Below, one piece after another: positions 32,647 to 45,871 of a stretch of 64,000 bases of DNA. The notes under the pieces are model-generated. The model was not told the DNA's origin, did no database searches, and worked only from the letters and a program-made list of their open reading frames with translations. The DNA lies in contig JAXCGZ010011619.1 in the NCBI GenBank assembly GCA_037179515.1, positions 22,501-86,500 on the forward strand, given 5' to 3'. The first letter of the stretch is position 1. Every line of letters begins with the position of its first letter. Position numbers and translations under genes: made by a program. The stretch comes from Halocaridina rubra (taxonomy: Eukaryota; Arthropoda; Malacostraca; Decapoda; Atyidae).

Positions 32647-34620
32647 AGTTTTTTATGTGCCCGGGCACCAATAAAACATTAAGATGAGGAAAAGGTAAAG
32701 TTTAAGGACAAGACAGAAATAAAGCTGAAAGAAGAGTCGAGGTATTGAGGACATAGAGATATGGTAGGATTTGGCCATGAGATGACGGTAGCTCCGCGAT
32801 TTGAAGTAAGATAGGTTATAAGAATTATGAAAGACAGAAGGAGGAAGAGAGTTCCAAAGTCTGGAAAGGGATGGGAAGAAGCATTTGCTGCACCAACCAA
32901 TCTGCGAGATAGATACAAAGTTTCACTCAGTATCTGTGAAACGAGGACGCTTGGAGAGTGTTGCATAACCTAGGCAGTGGGGAAGAAATGCAACTCGCCA
33001 ACTCATCAGAACAGCGATGAAAGTAGTAGCGATATCAAAGAAAAATTGATGATACCTTATGGCAAAGAGAAAGAGAATCCAAATTAGAAGTAAGAGAAGG
33101 CATATTGATGAATCTGATTGCATTAGATTCAATCTTATCAAGGAGATAAGAATGAAAGGAATAATCACGGCTAATGTGCGAGTGGTACTCTAAGCAGGGA
33201 TGGATAAGAAATTTATAGAATTAAGTAACTGGAAGGAGGAAATGTAAAGACGAAAATGAAACAGAACCTCCAATTTCTCGGATGCAGATTTAGACATCTG
33301 GATTATGCAATTCCTATAAGACAGGTTAGAGGTTATTTGGATTCCTAGAATGTCATTATAATTAAGAGAATTAATTTCGTTAGTTTTGTAGATAATAGTG
33401 TTATATTGTGTCTTGGAGGAATTAAATTCAACAAAATTTTGGGTGCCTCACTCAGATACCCTCTGCATATTGAAGTTGAAAGTAGAAGGAAGAGTGATAC
33501 GAGACTGATTATGAGTAACAGATGAAGGTTTTGAAGAGAATACAGAGGAAATATAAAGAGTAGAATCATCGGCATAGGTGAGGAGGAGAGAAGAGGATAG
33601 GGACTGAAGAAGATCGTTGATGACGAAAGAAAACATAGTAAAGTGAAAGTACAGAACCCTGTAGAACTCCACTGGTAACGGTAACAGGGAATGAGCTAGA
33701 TGTTGCGTCGTCAACAAACACAGATATAAAAAGGTCAGAAAGAAAACTGGAAATCAAAGAACAGGGAGAAGGGTTAAAGCCATAAACAGTAAACTTGGCC
33801 ATCAGAGCTTTATAGAAAGAAAACTGGAAATCAGAGAACAGAGAGCAGGAGTGAAGCCATATACAGTAAGCTTGGCCAATAGAGCTTTATGCCAGACTCT
33901 ATAAAAAGCCTAAGAGATATCAAGGGCGACGACGCAGAATTCCCCATAGTTCCTCAGAGAAGATGACCATCTATAAGTAACATGGGAAAGGAGGCCATCA
34001 GTTGATCTTGCCTCATGTAAGCTGTGCCAGTAAGCGGAGATATGCGAGTTAGATTCAAGATGTTTCAAGAAGTAAGCATTGAGCAAAGTTTTGAATACTT
34101 TTGGGATAGGAGAGTTAGAGCAAAAGGTCAGTAGTTAAAGGAATAGTACTGTCACTATTCTTAGGAACAAGTTGAACTAGAGCATGCCTCCAAGATGAGT
34201 GATAGATACTGTTTGAGAAAAAGAGGCAAAAAAGATGACAAAGCTCAGGAGCAAGTTCATCTGTAAACTACTTTAGGAACCTTACAGGGATGTCATCCGG
34301 TCCGGATGCTTTGTTTGTCTTTAGAAAGCAGAGACTTTAAGGACTTTGCATGATTAAAGAATATGGGAGGGCATCAATATAGAAAAGGGAAAAGTACGAG
34401 GAACAGGTGCGCTGGAATCAGTCATGGAAGAGTTGGCAGAAAAATAAGAGCCATAAAGAGTGACTACGTCAGCGGGAGAGCAAGCTATAGATCCATAAGA
34501 ACGAATGAGAGGGGGAAACTTTAGTTACAGACATTTTTGGGGAGCATTTTGCCTAAGGACCAGAAACATTTATCAGTGGGAGAGGAGTTAAGGTCATTAA
34601 TCTTCCTTCATAAAAAGCAA
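32647..34620 (-). mobile_element. LINE-B copy, minus strand, heavily decayed
   Basis: The reverse complement matches LINE-B from the region before RT (about 34618) to the 3' UTR, abutting the poly(A) of the plus copy so that the two lie tail to tail. Fragments of RT (33345-33802, with VTSGVLQGSVLS and YADDSTLY-like residues) and of the C-terminal region (32679-33168) are readable between stops and shifts. Confidence 0.8.
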
Positions 34621-34715
34621 GAAATTGAGATCCTTAGTACTTCCGAGTGTATTTATCTACCTCTGGAGATGCGTAGTAGATAATACACTCGAATGTACTA
34701 GGATCTCAAAATTTC
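34621..34715. repeat. Imperfect inverted repeat, about 40-bp arms
   Basis: Left arm GAAATTGAGATCC...GTGTATTTATCTAC (34621-34660) pairs with right arm GTAGTAGATAATACACTC...GGATCTCAAAATTTC (34673-34715) with a few mismatches and 1-nt gaps. It could be a foldback or MITE remnant. It sits exactly at the 5' end of the minus LINE-B copy. Confidence 0.7.
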
Positions 34716-34743
34716 TTTCAATTTCACTATGTAGCCATAACCA

Positions 34744-34746
<3 letters not shown>

Positions 34747-34828
<82 letters not shown>
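34747..34828. repeat. (TA)n microsatellite
   Basis: Pure TA run. The 500 bases after it (34829-35327) are AT-rich with no gene seen. Confidence 0.97.
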
Positions 34829-34832
<4 letters not shown>

Positions 34833-35325
34833 TTTTTCATCTTTGAATATGAAAGTCTGTAGGTATACCATTCCAATTCTGTGAAATCGTCCAATAGATA
34901 ATTACATCTTTTCACAGTGACTATTACTGTAATTTCTTTACGCATTTTATCATACTATTATTGCAATAGCATGTGATTTTTTTAGCTTCACAAATATAAT
35001 TAAGGTGCCACAAGAAGATTCCTTTTTGGCCACTGCTAAATAGATAATCCACCTGATCTTCATTACTGTGTTGGATTTCATGGCTTGAGACTTGCTTAAT
35101 ATTAATAATAAAAAGAGAAGGTAACGTTGAAAGTGGATGGCATGGCGTGAGATTCTTTCATCGTGACGATTAAGGTCCGGCCTAGGTCACAACAGCCATC
35201 CAACTTATTTGACCTGTACTGCCTTTTTTTTATTCTTAATGCCTCAGAGGTCATGGGTTAAAAATGCCGGTGTACTGGACAACATATTCTATTGTTTTTT
35301 TATATATTTATTTTTTACAAGCTGC

Positions 35326-35435
<110 letters not shown>

Positions 35436-35596
35436 ATATTTGTGTTAAGTGGTTCTACATATTACATAACTGCTTACATAATTCATACTTTTAAGTGTTA
35501 TTGTACTATTTCATTTTTCCCTGATTCTGTCGCTGGAAGTCTTTGATTGTTCTGGCGATGATGATGATGCCGATGACTGTGATGGTAATAATAATG

Positions 35597-35691
<95 letters not shown>
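35597..35691. repeat. (ATT)n microsatellite
   Basis: About 31 ATT units preceded by a degenerate GATGATGATG stretch. The following 350 bases (35692-36041) are unique AT-rich sequence without a gene. Confidence 0.97.
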
Positions 35692-35692
<1 letters not shown>

Positions 35693-36039
35693 TTTCTTTA
35701 TTTATAAAACTTTCCTGTCTTCAATATCTTCAAAAATTATCATTTCGTAATATCCCCAAGCTTCTGCCGTTTTCTATGCAAATACTCTTACTGTGTATTT
35801 ATAATATTTTTTTATGCCAATGACTTTACATGGGGACTTGCGCACGAAAATAGTTGCTTTGATATACAAATGTTCACTGTACTTTACATATTTCAGTCTT
35901 ATGATCAACCATTATTGGTTTCTTTAATTTAATCAATTTCTTATTTTACATGAAATAATTTCATATGACATATTCATAGATTTGAATAGATTATCTTTTT
36001 ACTAATCAGTATTTCTTAGTGTAAATAAGATTAGTGACA

Positions 36040-36041
<2 letters not shown>

Positions 36042-36121
<80 letters not shown>
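36042..36121. repeat. (AT)n microsatellite
   Basis: AT run ending exactly where the 271-bp array starts. Confidence 0.97.
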
Positions 36122-36125
<4 letters not shown>

Positions 36126-36134
36126 TCATTTTTT

Positions 36135-36205
36135 ACCCCGACCGGGACTCGAACCTAGAACTTATGATTACTAAGTCAAGGCGCTACCACTACACCACAG
36201 AAGGT
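36135..36205 (-). repeat. tRNA-like core, array unit 1
   Basis: Minus strand: A box TGGTGTAGTGG, anticodon-arm-like ACTTA/TAAGT stem with a 7-nt GTAATCA loop (anticodon would be AAT), B box GGTTCGAGTCC. Acceptor ends pair only in their outer five bases with G-T pairs. Unit 1 has TTCTAGG where later units have TCCTAGG. Confidence 0.7.
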
Positions 36206-36405
36206 AAAAGGAACCCAACCTTATAGCTTATATCTGCTATACTTAGGAATGAACGCATTCTAACTGAATGCCACTATGTTCATATTACAGACTCCCCAAC
36301 CTCACTCGTGGCTTCATTTTAGCATTTAATTCGATTCCCAATCTCATTCGGGCCATGAAATAACCAAATAGCACATTACATATGTGAAAACATGAATCAT
36401 TTTTT

Positions 36406-36476
36406 ACCCCGACCGGGACTCGAACCTAGGACTTATGATTACTAAGTCAAGGCGCTACCACTACACCACAGAAGGT
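36406..36476 (-). repeat. tRNA-like core, array unit 2
   Basis: Same structure as unit 1, with the consensus TCCTAGG before the B box. Confidence 0.7.
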
Positions 36477-36676
36477 AAAAGGTACCCAACCTTATAGCTT
36501 ATATCTGCTATACTTAGGAATAAACGCATTCTAACTGAATGCCACTATGTTCATATTACAGATTCCCCAACCTCACTCGTGGCTTCATTTTAGCATTTAA
36601 TTCGATTCCCAATCTCATTCGGGCCATGAAATAACCAAATAGCACATTACATATGTGAAAACATGAATCATATCTG

Positions 36677-36746
36677 ACCCCGACCGGGACTCGAACCTAG
36701 GACTTATGATTACTAAGTCAAGGCGCTACCACTACACCACAGAAGG
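36677..36746 (-). repeat. tRNA-like core, array unit 3
   Basis: A and B boxes are unchanged; both flanks are altered (GGTCAGATATG and TTTCC in place of GGTAAAAAATG and TTACC on the minus strand). Confidence 0.7.
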
Positions 36747-36947
36747 AAAAAGGAACCCAACCTTATAGCTTATATCTGCTATACTTAGGAATGAACGCAT
36801 TCTAACTGAATGCCACTATGTTCATATTACAGATTCCCCAACCTCACTCGTGGCTTCATTTTAGCATTTAATTCGATTCCCAATCTCATTCGGGCCATGA
36901 AATAACCAAATAGCACATTACATTTGTGAAAACATGAATAATTTTTT

Positions 36948-37018
36948 ACCCCGACCGGGACTCGAACCTAGGACTTATGATTACTAAGTCAAGGCGCTAC
37001 CACTACACCACAGAAGGT
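36948..37018 (-). repeat. tRNA-like core, array unit 4
   Basis: Consensus core. The next unit is cut after 12 bases at the inversion point 37230. Confidence 0.7.
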
Positions 37019-37318
37019 AAAAGGAACCCAACCTTATAGCTTATATCTGCTATACTTAGGAATGAATGCATTCTAACTGAATGCCACTATGTTCATATTA
37101 CAGATTCCCCAACCTCACTCGTGGCTTCATTTCAGCATTTAATTCGATTCCCAATCTCATTCGGGCCATGAAATAACCAAATAGCACATTACATGTGTGA
37201 AAACATGAATCATTTTTTACCCCGACCGGGAATCTGTAATATGAACATAGTGGCATTCAGTTAGAATGCGTTCATTCCTAAGTATAGCAGATATAAGCTA
37301 TAAGGTTGGGTTCCTTTT

Positions 37319-37389
37319 ACCTTCTGTGGTGTAGTGGTAGCGCCCTGACATAGTAATCATAAGTCCTAGGTTCGAGTCCCGGTCGGGGT
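37319..37389 (+). repeat. tRNA-like core, array unit 5 (inverted)
   Basis: First plus-oriented core. Reads GCGCCCTGACATAG where the consensus is GCGCCTTGACTTAG, so the anticodon-arm stem is weakened. Confidence 0.7.
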
Positions 37390-37588
37390 AAAAAATGATT
37401 CATGTTTTCATATATGTAATGTGCTATTTGGTTATTTCATGGCCAGAATGAGACTGGGAATCGAATTAAATGCTAAAATGAAGCCACGAGTGAGGTTGGG
37501 GAATCTGTAATACGAACATAGTGGCATTCAGTTAGAATGCGTTCATTCCTAAGTATAGCAGATATAAGCTATAAGGTTGGCTCCTTTT

Positions 37589-37659
37589 ACCTTCTGTGGT
37601 GTAGTGGTAGCACCTTGACTTAGTAATCATAAGTCCTAGGTTCAAGTCCCGGTCGGAGT
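37589..37659 (+). repeat. tRNA-like core, array unit 6
   Basis: B box changed to GGTTCAAGTCC and the 3' edge to CGGAGT; the unit is 270 rather than 271 bases from unit 5. Confidence 0.7.
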
Positions 37660-37859
37660 AAAAAATGAATCATGTTTTCACATATGTAATGTGCTATTTG
37701 GTTATTTCATGGCCCGAATGAGATTGGGAATCGAATTAAATGCTAATATGAAGCCACGAGCGAGGTTGGGGAATCTTTAATATGAACATAGTGGCATTCA
37801 GTTAGAATGCGTTCATTCCTAAGTATAGCAGATATAAGCTATAAGGCTGGGTTCCTTTT

Positions 37860-37930
37860 ACCTTCTGTGGTGTAGTGGTAGCACCTTGACTTAGTAATCA
37901 TAAGTCCTAGGTTCGAGTCCCGGTCGGGGT
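37860..37930 (+). repeat. tRNA-like core, array unit 7
   Basis: Consensus A and B boxes with GCACC in place of GCGCC, a change shared with unit 6. Confidence 0.7.
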
Positions 37931-38253
37931 AAAAAATGATTCATGTTTTCACATATGTAATGTGCTATTTGGTTATTTCATGGCCCGAATGAGATTGGGA
38001 ATCGAATTAAATGCTAAAATGAAGCCACGAGTGAGGTTGGGGAATCTGTAATATGAACATAGTTCATGTTTTCACATATGTAATGTGGTATTTGGTTATT
38101 TCATGGCCCGAATGAGATTGGGAATCGAATTAAATGCTAAAATGAAGCCACGAGTGAGGTTGGGGAATCTGTAATATGAACATAGTGGCATTCAGTTAGA
38201 ATGCGTTCATTCCTAAGTATAGCAGATATAAGCTATAAGGTTGGGTTCCTTTT

Positions 38254-38324
38254 ACCTTCTGTGGTGTAGTGGTAGCGCCTTGACTTAGTAATCATAAGTC
38301 CTAGGTTCGAGTCCCGGTCGGGGA
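38254..38324 (+). repeat. tRNA-like core, array unit 8
   Basis: Consensus core followed by a run of A (38324-38338) in place of TAAAAAATGA, which looks like a poly(A)-type expansion. Confidence 0.7.
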
Positions 38325-38370
38325 AAAAAAAAAAAAAATTCATGTTTTCACATATGTAATGTGCTATTTG

Positions 38371-38375
<5 letters not shown>

Positions 38376-38450
<75 letters not shown>
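38376..38450. repeat. (TA)n-(CA)n microsatellite
   Basis: TA run to about 38439 followed by a short CA run; terminates the tRNA-like array. Confidence 0.96.
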
Positions 38451-39450
38451 GAGTTTGCTTTTTTTATAGAGAAAACGTAAGATACACGCATGCGCTTGCT
38501 TATTCTTGTGCCTGATGACAGGCTAGAAGTTGTTTTCACAAATGACTTGCCATATCCTCTTATGTATCCTTTATGACTGTTGTACTGGAAAAAGCTAAGA
38601 GATGACGGACACTACTGCTATCCATCCTCGTTTGTGACTTGACTAAGTGAAGCTTTGACTTATAACGCTATGAATTATGCGGGCTCGAACTCAGGATCTT
38701 AGGTATGGCAAATCCGTAATTTAACGCACTAAGTTATGGAACTTTCATGATGTTTAATAATGCTTACATACATGTACGCTCACTGTAATCCCTCTTGTAT
38801 GGGGATGGCCGAGTCAAAGTTTACACATTCATAAGTGATGCAATCACTTATGAAATAATTTTTGAAAATGGTGTAAATTATTCTCATACCTATTAAATAC
38901 TAAACTTGTATATCAAAGGATTTTGCATCTAAATAACTCTGTCCATTAATCTTAAATTCGGAATATTTCACGCATGGGAGCCATCCATAATCAATCAAAT
39001 CACCATTAATCATATATCCATAGTAAGGTAGCAACCCAGGCCTGACCAGGTGATCTATCACCTAAGATGAATGATAAATTACCGACTAGAACACAGCTGT
39101 GCTTCACACCACTCGTCTATTATAAGAAAGTTCATATTAAGTTGTTAATCTAGCCTCCACAATACAGATGGTTGTGCTTTCATATGGCTACTGTGGGAAA
39201 GGAGTTGTTGATTTGTCATCCAGGAGAAAAAGTTTGGAATTTTTTTGGAGACGTCCAGACAGCTTACTCCGATACATTCTTCCGTGCCGGTTTGAGCTAC
39301 ATGTTTTTTCTTTCTAGGGTAAAGATCTAAGAAAATATACCATAGACTAATATGAATTTTGTACCCGTGTCTTCTAAAGAATTTTAATTAACCAATATGT
39401 TTTTTTACTTGTGTTCTTTACAAATTTTGATTAATCAGGTTTTGTGAAAC
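38451..39450. other. Unique spacer, no gene seen
   Basis: About 1 kb without a credible frame. It contains a tRNA-like remnant (38680-38740) and, at 38795-38820, GGGGATGGCCGAGTCAAAG, which recurs with one change near 63136, so part of it is a dispersed repeat. Confidence 0.55.
38680..38740 (-). repeat. tRNA-like remnant (SINE fragment)
   Basis: Minus strand has TAACTTAGTGCGTTAA (A-box-like) and GAGTTCGAGCCC (B-box-like) about 35 bases apart. No acceptor pairing. Confidence 0.45.
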
Positions 39451-39470
39451 CTTTTTTTTTTTTTTTTTTT
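39451..39470. repeat. Poly(T) tract
   Basis: About 20 T, followed by a purine-rich stretch (39471-39560). No element body was recognised beside it. Confidence 0.8.
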
Positions 39471-39668
39471 AGGATGGGATAGGATAGGAGGGGAAAAAGG
39501 GGAGGGAATTAAGGATATAAGGGAATTGGAGGGAAAAGCACAAAAATTAAATAAAGTAAGAGATAAAGAAAGAAAGGGGCAGACCCTCGTGCTAAGTTTT
39601 GATCTGGAATTCAGATACTTTATCTTGATCTCTGTTCTATATCGTGAAACCTTGAATTGTAATAATAT

Positions 39669-39845
39669 GGGCTTCTTCTTCTTCTTCTTCTTCTTCTTCT
39701 TCTTCTTCTTCTTCTTCTTCTTCTTCTTCTTCTTCTTCTTCTTCTTCTTCTTCTTCTTCTTCTTCTTCTTCTTCTTCTTCGTCGTTGTTGTCGTCATCCT
39801 CGTCCTCGAAGTAGCCGTCTTCTTCTTCTTCTTCTTCTTCTTTTT
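39669..39845. repeat. (TTC)n microsatellite, imperfect
   Basis: A long pure run (about 39672-39780), a degenerate GTCGTTGTTGTCGTC section and a second short run. Poly-Phe, poly-Lys and poly-Glu frames here are artefacts. Confidence 0.96.
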
Positions 39846-39956
39846 CTTGTTCTTCTATGCTTCCCATTTTTATATGGAGTCACTGTTACTCACTTGCTCG
39901 CGGTTCAAAAGACGGTTTCATTATAGGAACCAAAATATACCTGCAGCTCTGATACT

Positions 39957-40917
<961 letters not shown>

Positions 40918-41133
40918 TCGTGGGCAGTAACTTAAGAATTGTGAATAAATTGCAGCCTACACTCCCTCTATCCGTTAAGATAAAAAAATAATTGGATAAT
41001 AGCTCTTATTAGCGACCAGTCTTTGAAAGAGGTTAGGCTATATTACGCCTTGAGGCTGAGAGCGCCAGCTGTTCCTTAAAATTCTATGTTGTACAGGAAA
41101 GGCCATGCAGTTTAATATGGCATTTTTTGTATA
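40918..41133. other. Short unique spacer
   Basis: No gene or repeat recognised between the LINE-B tail and the LINE-A copy 14 tail. Confidence 0.6.
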
Positions 41134-41210
41134 TGATTGCCTAATTTATTACCTAATTGTGTTTACGGGAAAGAGCCCAAAGCTCGTATCTTACCGGTTC
41201 CATTTTGTAC

Positions 41211-44040
41211 TTAGTGATACTTATCATATCTGTCCTTAAAACTATGGATTGAGATAGCATTAACTACCTCCTTGCTTAGCGAAATCCAATTATCAACTAC
41301 TCTTACACTGAAAAAGTATTTCCTTACATCCTGCGAAGAAGTTTTCTTATGAAGCTTCAAACTATGACCTCTAGTTCTAGAGTCAGCCATATCAAAATAC
41401 CGATCCCTATCCACTCTATCATAACCATGAAGGAATTTAAAGACTGTCACCATATCCCCCCATCAATCTTATCGCTTCGAGTGATGGTAAGTCTAATTCC
41501 CTCAGCCTCTCATCGTAACTGAGATTACGTATTTCTGGCACCAGTTTCGTGGCATGTCTTTGAACTTTTTCATGCATAGCTATGTGCTTTTTCAAGTGCA
41601 GATTGCAAAAGGGGCTGCATATTCGAGTTTTGGCCTCACATAGGTTACATAAATATTTCTCAACATTTCCTTGTCCATGTGCCTAAAAGCTACCCTTACA
41701 TTTGATAAGAAGGCATATGCTGCCATTACTATGCCATTTATATGTATTTCTGGAGACAAATCTACCAATATGTTTACTCCTAGATCTTTCTCATTTTCTG
41801 TCTCTTGAAGCTGTACACCAGCCACCGAGTAGTCAAGCTTGGGCCTTCTTGCACTTTTACAAATTCTCATTACCTTACATTTTGAAGTATTGAATTTCAT
41901 TAGCCACTTTTATGACCACTCATGCAGACTATTTAAATCTTCGTGAAGTTCTCTACCATTATTCTCGTTTCCTACTTTCTTCACAATCTTTGCATCATCT
42001 GCAAACATATTCATGAATGAATTTACAGACTCTGGTAGGTCATTTACATATACAAGGAACAAAAGTGGCCCTAAAACTGAACCCTGTGGAACTCCACTAC
42101 TAACTCTTCTCATTCAGACACTGAGTGTCTTACTCTAACCCTCTGTTCCCTTCCTTCTAAGTAAGTTTTTATCCATTCCAAGACATTTCCACCTATTCTA
42201 GCCATTGCTTGCAGCTTCTTAATAAGTCTCCCATGTGGAACAGTGTCAAACGCTTTCTGGAAGTTTAGGAATATGCAATCTGCCCAGCCCTCTCTTTCCT
42301 ATAAGATTGGTCTTACCTCGTCATAAAATTCTAATAAGTTTGTTACTGTTGATCTACCTTCTATGAAGCCATGTTTCCTCACTGACAAAAAGTTGAAGGA
42401 TTCCAAGTGAAGAGATATGTTTCCTTAGTAGTTTCTCCATAACTTTCAAACTATGCTGGTCAAGGAAACTGGTCTATAGTTCAGAGCCACATCCCTCCTT
42501 CCCATTTTGAAGATAGGTATCATGTTTGCTTGTTTCCAGCATCTTGGAATCTCCCCTGACTCCAGTGACTTTTTAAATATGATACTTAGTGCCATTGATA
42601 TTGAGTTTGTGCATTTTTAAGTACATGAGGAGATATATCATCAGGACCTGTAGCTTTATGAACATCTACCTCCATCAGCGCTTTGCATACCTCTGTGGCT
42701 GTAAGGTTGATGTTCTTTAATAGGGGCCCTTGAGCTTCTATCTCTGCAATCTGAGGGGGTGGGGTATTTTCTACTGTAAATACTGACTGAAACTCCTTGT
42801 TCAATTCTTTGCAGATCTATTCATCCGTCTCAGTGATGCTTTCATCCGCTCTCTTAAGCCTTAAAACCTGTTCTTTTACCTTCAGTTTTCCTCTGATAAA
42901 GCTGTGAAAAAGCTTGGGATTTTCTTTAGCCTCCCTGGTGATGTCCCTCTCATAGTCTCTCTCTGCCTCTCTTCTTTTACTTAGGTAGTCATTTCTTGCT
43001 CTTTTGTAGGTTTGCCAGGCATTTATGTTTTTTCTCCTCATATACCTTTTCCAGCATTTGCCTCTCCACTCCTTAGCTCTTTTACACTCATTATCGAACC
43101 ATTTCTCTCTGGCATGAATTACACCTACTTTGGTGACAGGTATGCAGCAATCTACTATCTTCCCATATTTTTCACAAAAGATGTCATACATTTCTTGTAC
43201 AGATTTGTTGTAAAATAAGGTTCTCCACTCAATAACTGCAAAAAACTCATTCCTTTTGATGTAATTTCCTTTTAGATAGTTCCTCCTCATGTCCTCAGTG
43301 CCTCTACTCTCAGGCAGAATATCTTCAATGACATACTCCATCACAAACACTCAGTGGTCACTCTTTCCAATTGGTGGTTCATACTCAATTTTTTCAATAT
43401 CCAACACATTATCTGTGAATACTAGATCAAGTAGTGATGGCTCATCCCCACCCCTGGCCCTCGTTGGTTCCATTACATGTTGGTGTAGGAAATTCCCTTG
43501 TACGCAATCTAGGAATCTTGCCCCGAATGAGTCCTCACCACTGTGTGAGTCAAGATTTATCCAATCTATCTCTTTATGATTAAAATCTTCCATAATCAAA
43601 ATCATACATTTTCTCTCCTGTGCCATGTTAACAACGGAGTTTTTTACTTCAATAGTACCTATATGACTTTCCTCATAAACATCTAGCCTATTCTGGTTCC
43701 TTGGTGGGTTATATACAACAGTTATTATAATGCTCTCTGACCCAGTATTTATTCGAGCAACAAGAAATTCCTTGAACTCACTTTCTATAGCCAAGTATAT
43801 TTCTTCAACTTGAATCCTTTCACTTATGAACAGTGCCATCCCTCCACCAGTCCTCTCAGATCTTTCAACCCTTAATATTTTGAAGCCCTTAGGAAACACT
43901 GTGACACTGTTTATGTCCTCACTCAACTTAGTCTCTGTAATTGCTACTATATTTGCCTTACTGTTGTGAATCCTATCTTTTAATTCTACTGCCTTACCAA
44001 CTAATCCATCAGCATTTGTGTATAACAATCTTAATGAGGC
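41211..44040 (-). pseudogene. LINE-A ORF2 of copy 14, multiple breaks
   Basis: EN is open in 43351-44028 (TNADGLVGK, ITETKLS, IMEDFNHKEIDW with Glu replacing Gly of GDFN). Linker 42817-43350, then a stop, 42586-42804 (KATGPDDISP), several shifts across RT fingers, 41910-42113 (GVPQGSVLGP and FADD), 41592-41900 and 41211-41453. At least six breaks. Confidence 0.85.
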
Positions 44041-44041
44041 C

Positions 44042-45081
44042 CCATCCCCCGATCTTCTGTCATTATCTTCTTTATCTCCCCTTTGTCTGGAAGAACTCTG
44101 AAATGAAAATTTTTCTTCTCTTCTTCATTTCTTTCATCATTTAACCTTCCTGCCTCTTACAACAAGTTTTTGATCTTTCCCATCTCTTCCTGTGTTCTGT
44201 ATCATCTAATGAACACTTCTTTGAATTCTTGAAGGTCTTTTAGAATTTTTTTTCTCATCAGTATTTCTCTACACGTTTCCTCTCTCTCAAAGGTTACTTT
44301 TGTTGGTCTCTGCTTTCCTTCCCTCGAATATTTGCCTAGTTGGTGAATGCTTACAATATCCTCAGGACCACAAACTACTCCAAGCCTTCTTATCAGGTCT
44401 ACAACCCTAGCTTTATTTTCCTCGAGTCTCCCCTGCCATGTTGGCTCCTGGGATTCGCTTTTGCCTGATATTACCACTGTCTTCTCTTTATCAAGTGTCT
44501 GTTTAATCAGCGGATTTGCCCTTTCCATCACAACGTCTTTCATTTTTTCGATTACTGTCTCTTATAGCCACCACCTTTACAGCCTCTTTTACTGCCACAT
44601 TCCCCTTTAGTGCATCAGCAAAGGACGTTTTCATGGCATCATGTTCCATATTCAGCTCCTGAAACTCTTTTCTAAACTGTTCAATGTTTTTCTTAATCTG
44701 GATATTCCAAGCGGCAATCTCGCCTCTCTCAGAAGAGAGCAGTGAACTAAGATCTAATTCATTTAGGGTGTCATTTAGCTGTTTGTTGTTATCTTCTTGT
44801 TTAGAAATTCTGGTTTCTACTTCACTCTTTTCCCTTTCCAGCTTCTTTATTCGTTTTTCTAGTTCTTTTCTCTCCTGCCCTTGTGCTTTATTTGCTTCCT
44901 CCAAAAATCATATTTCCTCTCTGAGCGTTTCATTCTCTTTCATTTCTCTATCCATATTCCGAATTTTATCATCAAGACTTATAACCATTGCCTCTAAATA
45001 ATTGATTTTCTGTTTTAATCTAATAGCTACCACTCCTCCCGATCCATGGGTGGGGGAGGTTTGGGACAGAGATGGCCTCAT
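44042..45081 (-). pseudogene. LINE-A ORF1 of copy 14, multiple breaks
   Basis: Start ATG at 45081 corresponds to that of copy 10. The coiled coil is read at 44503-44904 and the RRM-like part at 44202-44543 (VVISGKSESQEPTW, VSIHQLGKYSREGKQRP). A TGA at about 44199-44201 arises by C-to-T in the Arg-Arg-Tyr region. The last part keeps both reading frames of the ORF1/ORF2 overlap. Confidence 0.8.
44106..44112 (-). promoter_or_regulatory. Candidate -1 frameshift heptamer (copy 14)
   Basis: AAATTTT on the minus strand in the ORF1 phase A AAT TTT, preserved although the surrounding frames are broken. Confidence 0.4.
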
Positions 45082-45305
45082 TTTTATGTTTTCCCTTTCA
45101 CAGAATATAGAAAGAAGAGAAAGAGAAAAAAAGAGAAAAACTTTTGTTTAAGCTTCACACAGAATTTTTATATCTTCATATGTGCTGCTGAAGATGTCCG
45201 TTCACAGGATGTAGATGACTGTATTATTTATTTACTGAACTGTTTTAGCAAATTTCCTATTAATAGAGAAAAACTTGTCTAACCCAGTTTTTGTATCAAC
45301 AGTAG

Positions 45306-45307
<2 letters not shown>

Positions 45308-45396
<89 letters not shown>

Positions 45397-45416
45397 TAAG
45401 AGTAGAAAATAGAAAG

Positions 45417-45460
<44 letters not shown>

Positions 45461-45466
45461 TATATA
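45308..45466. repeat. (CT)n and (TA)n microsatellites
   Basis: CT run 45308-45391, a 28-base unique joint, then a TA run 45420-45466 with one phase slip. 45191-45307 is unique sequence without a gene. Confidence 0.96.
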
Positions 45467-45478
45467 TTACTAAAAGTG

Positions 45479-45871
<393 letters not shown>

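Larger units (their letters stand above)
36122..38375. repeat. 271-bp tRNA-like tandem array with central inversion
   Basis: Four units in minus orientation (tRNA-like cores at 36135, 36406, 36677 and 36948, exactly 271 apart) and the first 12 bases of a fifth at 37219-37230 are followed by a switch to plus orientation. Plus units have cores at 37319, 37589, 37860 and 38254; the last spacing includes a 123-bp partial unit joined at about 38063. Each unit also carries TTAGCATTTAATTCGATTCC and a segment ending TGAAAACATGAATC (minus form). Unit divergence is only a few percent. The array is bounded by (AT)n on the left and (TA)n on the right. Confidence 0.93.
41134..45190 (-). mobile_element. 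LINE-A copy 14, near full length, decayed
   Basis: Reaches from the tail (ATTACCTAATTGTG at 41150) to a leader upstream of ORF1 at about 45190, so it is the second copy with a complete ORF1 region. The 3' UTR lacks the first part of the hairpin (TTACCGG in place of TTCCCGTCTCC). The 3' flank is TATATG, not (CA)n. It is older than most copies: many frameshifts and stops. Confidence 0.9.

Noticed and set aside
36135..38324. Functional tRNA-Ile (AAT) genes
   Set aside because: The A box, B box and anticodon stem are present, but the acceptor and T stems pair poorly and the units are embedded in a tandem repeat; tRNA-derived repeat is the safer call.
36122..38375. CRISPR array
   Set aside because: Units are 271 bp, almost identical throughout, with no alternation of short repeats and unique spacers, and they contain Pol III boxes.
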